Positions 6,960 through 7,280 of a DNA stretch of 7,280 nucleotides are shown piece after piece; the first letter of the stretch is position 1; the number at the start of each line of letters is the position of its first letter. The notes under the pieces are model-generated. The model saw only the letters and a program-made list of their open reading frames with translations. It did no database searches and had not been told where the DNA came from. The stretch lies in assembly GCA_003645975.1 (NCBI GenBank), contig QNDP01000058.1, positions 1-7,280 of the forward strand, read 5' to 3'. The position numbers and the translations under genes were made by a program. The DNA is from Candidatus Hydrothermota bacterium (GTDB taxonomy: Bacteria; Hydrothermota; Hydrothermia; B15-G9).

Positions 6960-7280
6960 ATGACAGAATTGGTCCTGATAATTGTTTCTTTGACCTTTTC
7001 CCTGAAGTGGGCGATGGTGAAAGCGCCCGGCAAGGCGATGAGCTACGGGTTTGGAATAGGTGGCGATGTCCGTCTTTTCCCCATGTCAAACGGACAGGGC
7101 ATATTCGCTGAGCTCGAACTCAATTTTTCCAAAGCGAGCGAAGCTTACCGTGCACATTACCGAAGGACGAACCCTTACATAGCATATCAGCCGCCCACTA
7201 TGATCCTGTTCAACATCGGACTCCTTTATGAAATTCCGATAGGCAAAATAGGCACATCGTGGCATCCACACGTGAGGGTC
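6960..7280 (+). CDS. Partial secreted, probable beta-barrel protein (runs off the window)
   Basis: An open frame of 107 codons runs to the window edge without a stop. I place the start at ATG 6960, because GAGG (6948-6951) lies eight bases before it; ATG at 6954 in the same frame has only two bases of spacing. The N-terminus has a hydrophobic stretch (LVLIIVSLTFSL) followed by KWAMVKAPGKA, which could be a signal peptide, although the usual leading basic residues are missing and E3 is acidic. The following sequence alternates in beta fashion with Gly and aromatic residues (YGFGIGGDVRLF, IFAELELNFSK, TMILFNIGLLYEIPIG), like the barrel protein upstream. GIGGDVRLF recalls GVGGEFDFS of that gene. 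It may be a second outer-membrane barrel. It shares no transcript with the gene before it if the terminator works. Function is unknown. Confidence 0.55.
   Translation, partial: MTELVLIIVSLTFSLKWAMVKAPGKAMSYGFGIGGDVRLFPMSNGQGIFAELELNFSKASEAYRAHYRRTNPYIAYQPPTMILFNIGLLYEIPIGKIGTSWHPHVRV

Noticed and set aside
1..7280. CRISPR array, tRNA/rRNA genes, toxin-antitoxin pair, phage genes or defence module
   Set aside because: I looked for repeat-spacer structure, tRNA-like arms and small paired ORFs and saw none. Nearly all the DNA is accounted for by the listed genes.

Overview
The window comes from a diderm (outer-membrane-bearing) bacterium with intermediate base composition. It uses strong Shine-Dalgarno sites and a housekeeping-type sigma70 promoter. 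The diderm call rests on two beta-barrel-like secreted proteins at the right end. The protein sequences do not let me name a phylum by eye. An uncultured lineage is possible, but that is inference.

Layout. Positions 1-580 are a decayed mobile-element region. On the minus strand lies the N-terminal third of a DDE transposase of IS4-like type, broken just after its first catalytic Asp. A stem-loop that buries its ribosome binding site lies upstream of its start. A short tandem duplication and a possible gene scrap lie to its left. At 590-618 is a near-consensus promoter facing right, just before a four-gene proteostasis operon (644-6228): tig (trigger factor), clpP, clpX and lon. Every junction in the operon overlaps (4, 29 and 4 nt), so the four genes are probably co-transcribed and translationally coupled. 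At 6314-6880, behind its own likely promoter and a textbook ribosome binding site, is a small outer-membrane beta-barrel protein. It is closed by a strong GC-rich terminator with a GCAA tetraloop. From 6960 a second probable secreted or barrel protein starts and runs off the window.

How the genes work together. Trigger factor meets nascent chains at the ribosome exit. ClpX unfolds tagged or damaged proteins and feeds them to the ClpP chamber. Lon independently degrades misfolded proteins. One transcript therefore covers folding and both major ATP-dependent cytosolic degradation routes.

Most notable points: (1) ClpP has Asn (N174) where the catalytic-triad Asp is expected, with Ser and His intact, as in the atypical Listeria ClpP1. 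(2) The prolyl-isomerase domain of trigger factor looks degenerate. (3) A perfect 20-bp palindrome lies exactly at the signal-peptide junction of the barrel gene. (4) The transposase remnant keeps an SD-masking hairpin. I see no CRISPR array, RNA gene, phage module or clearly new multi-gene system; the operon itself is a known arrangement.
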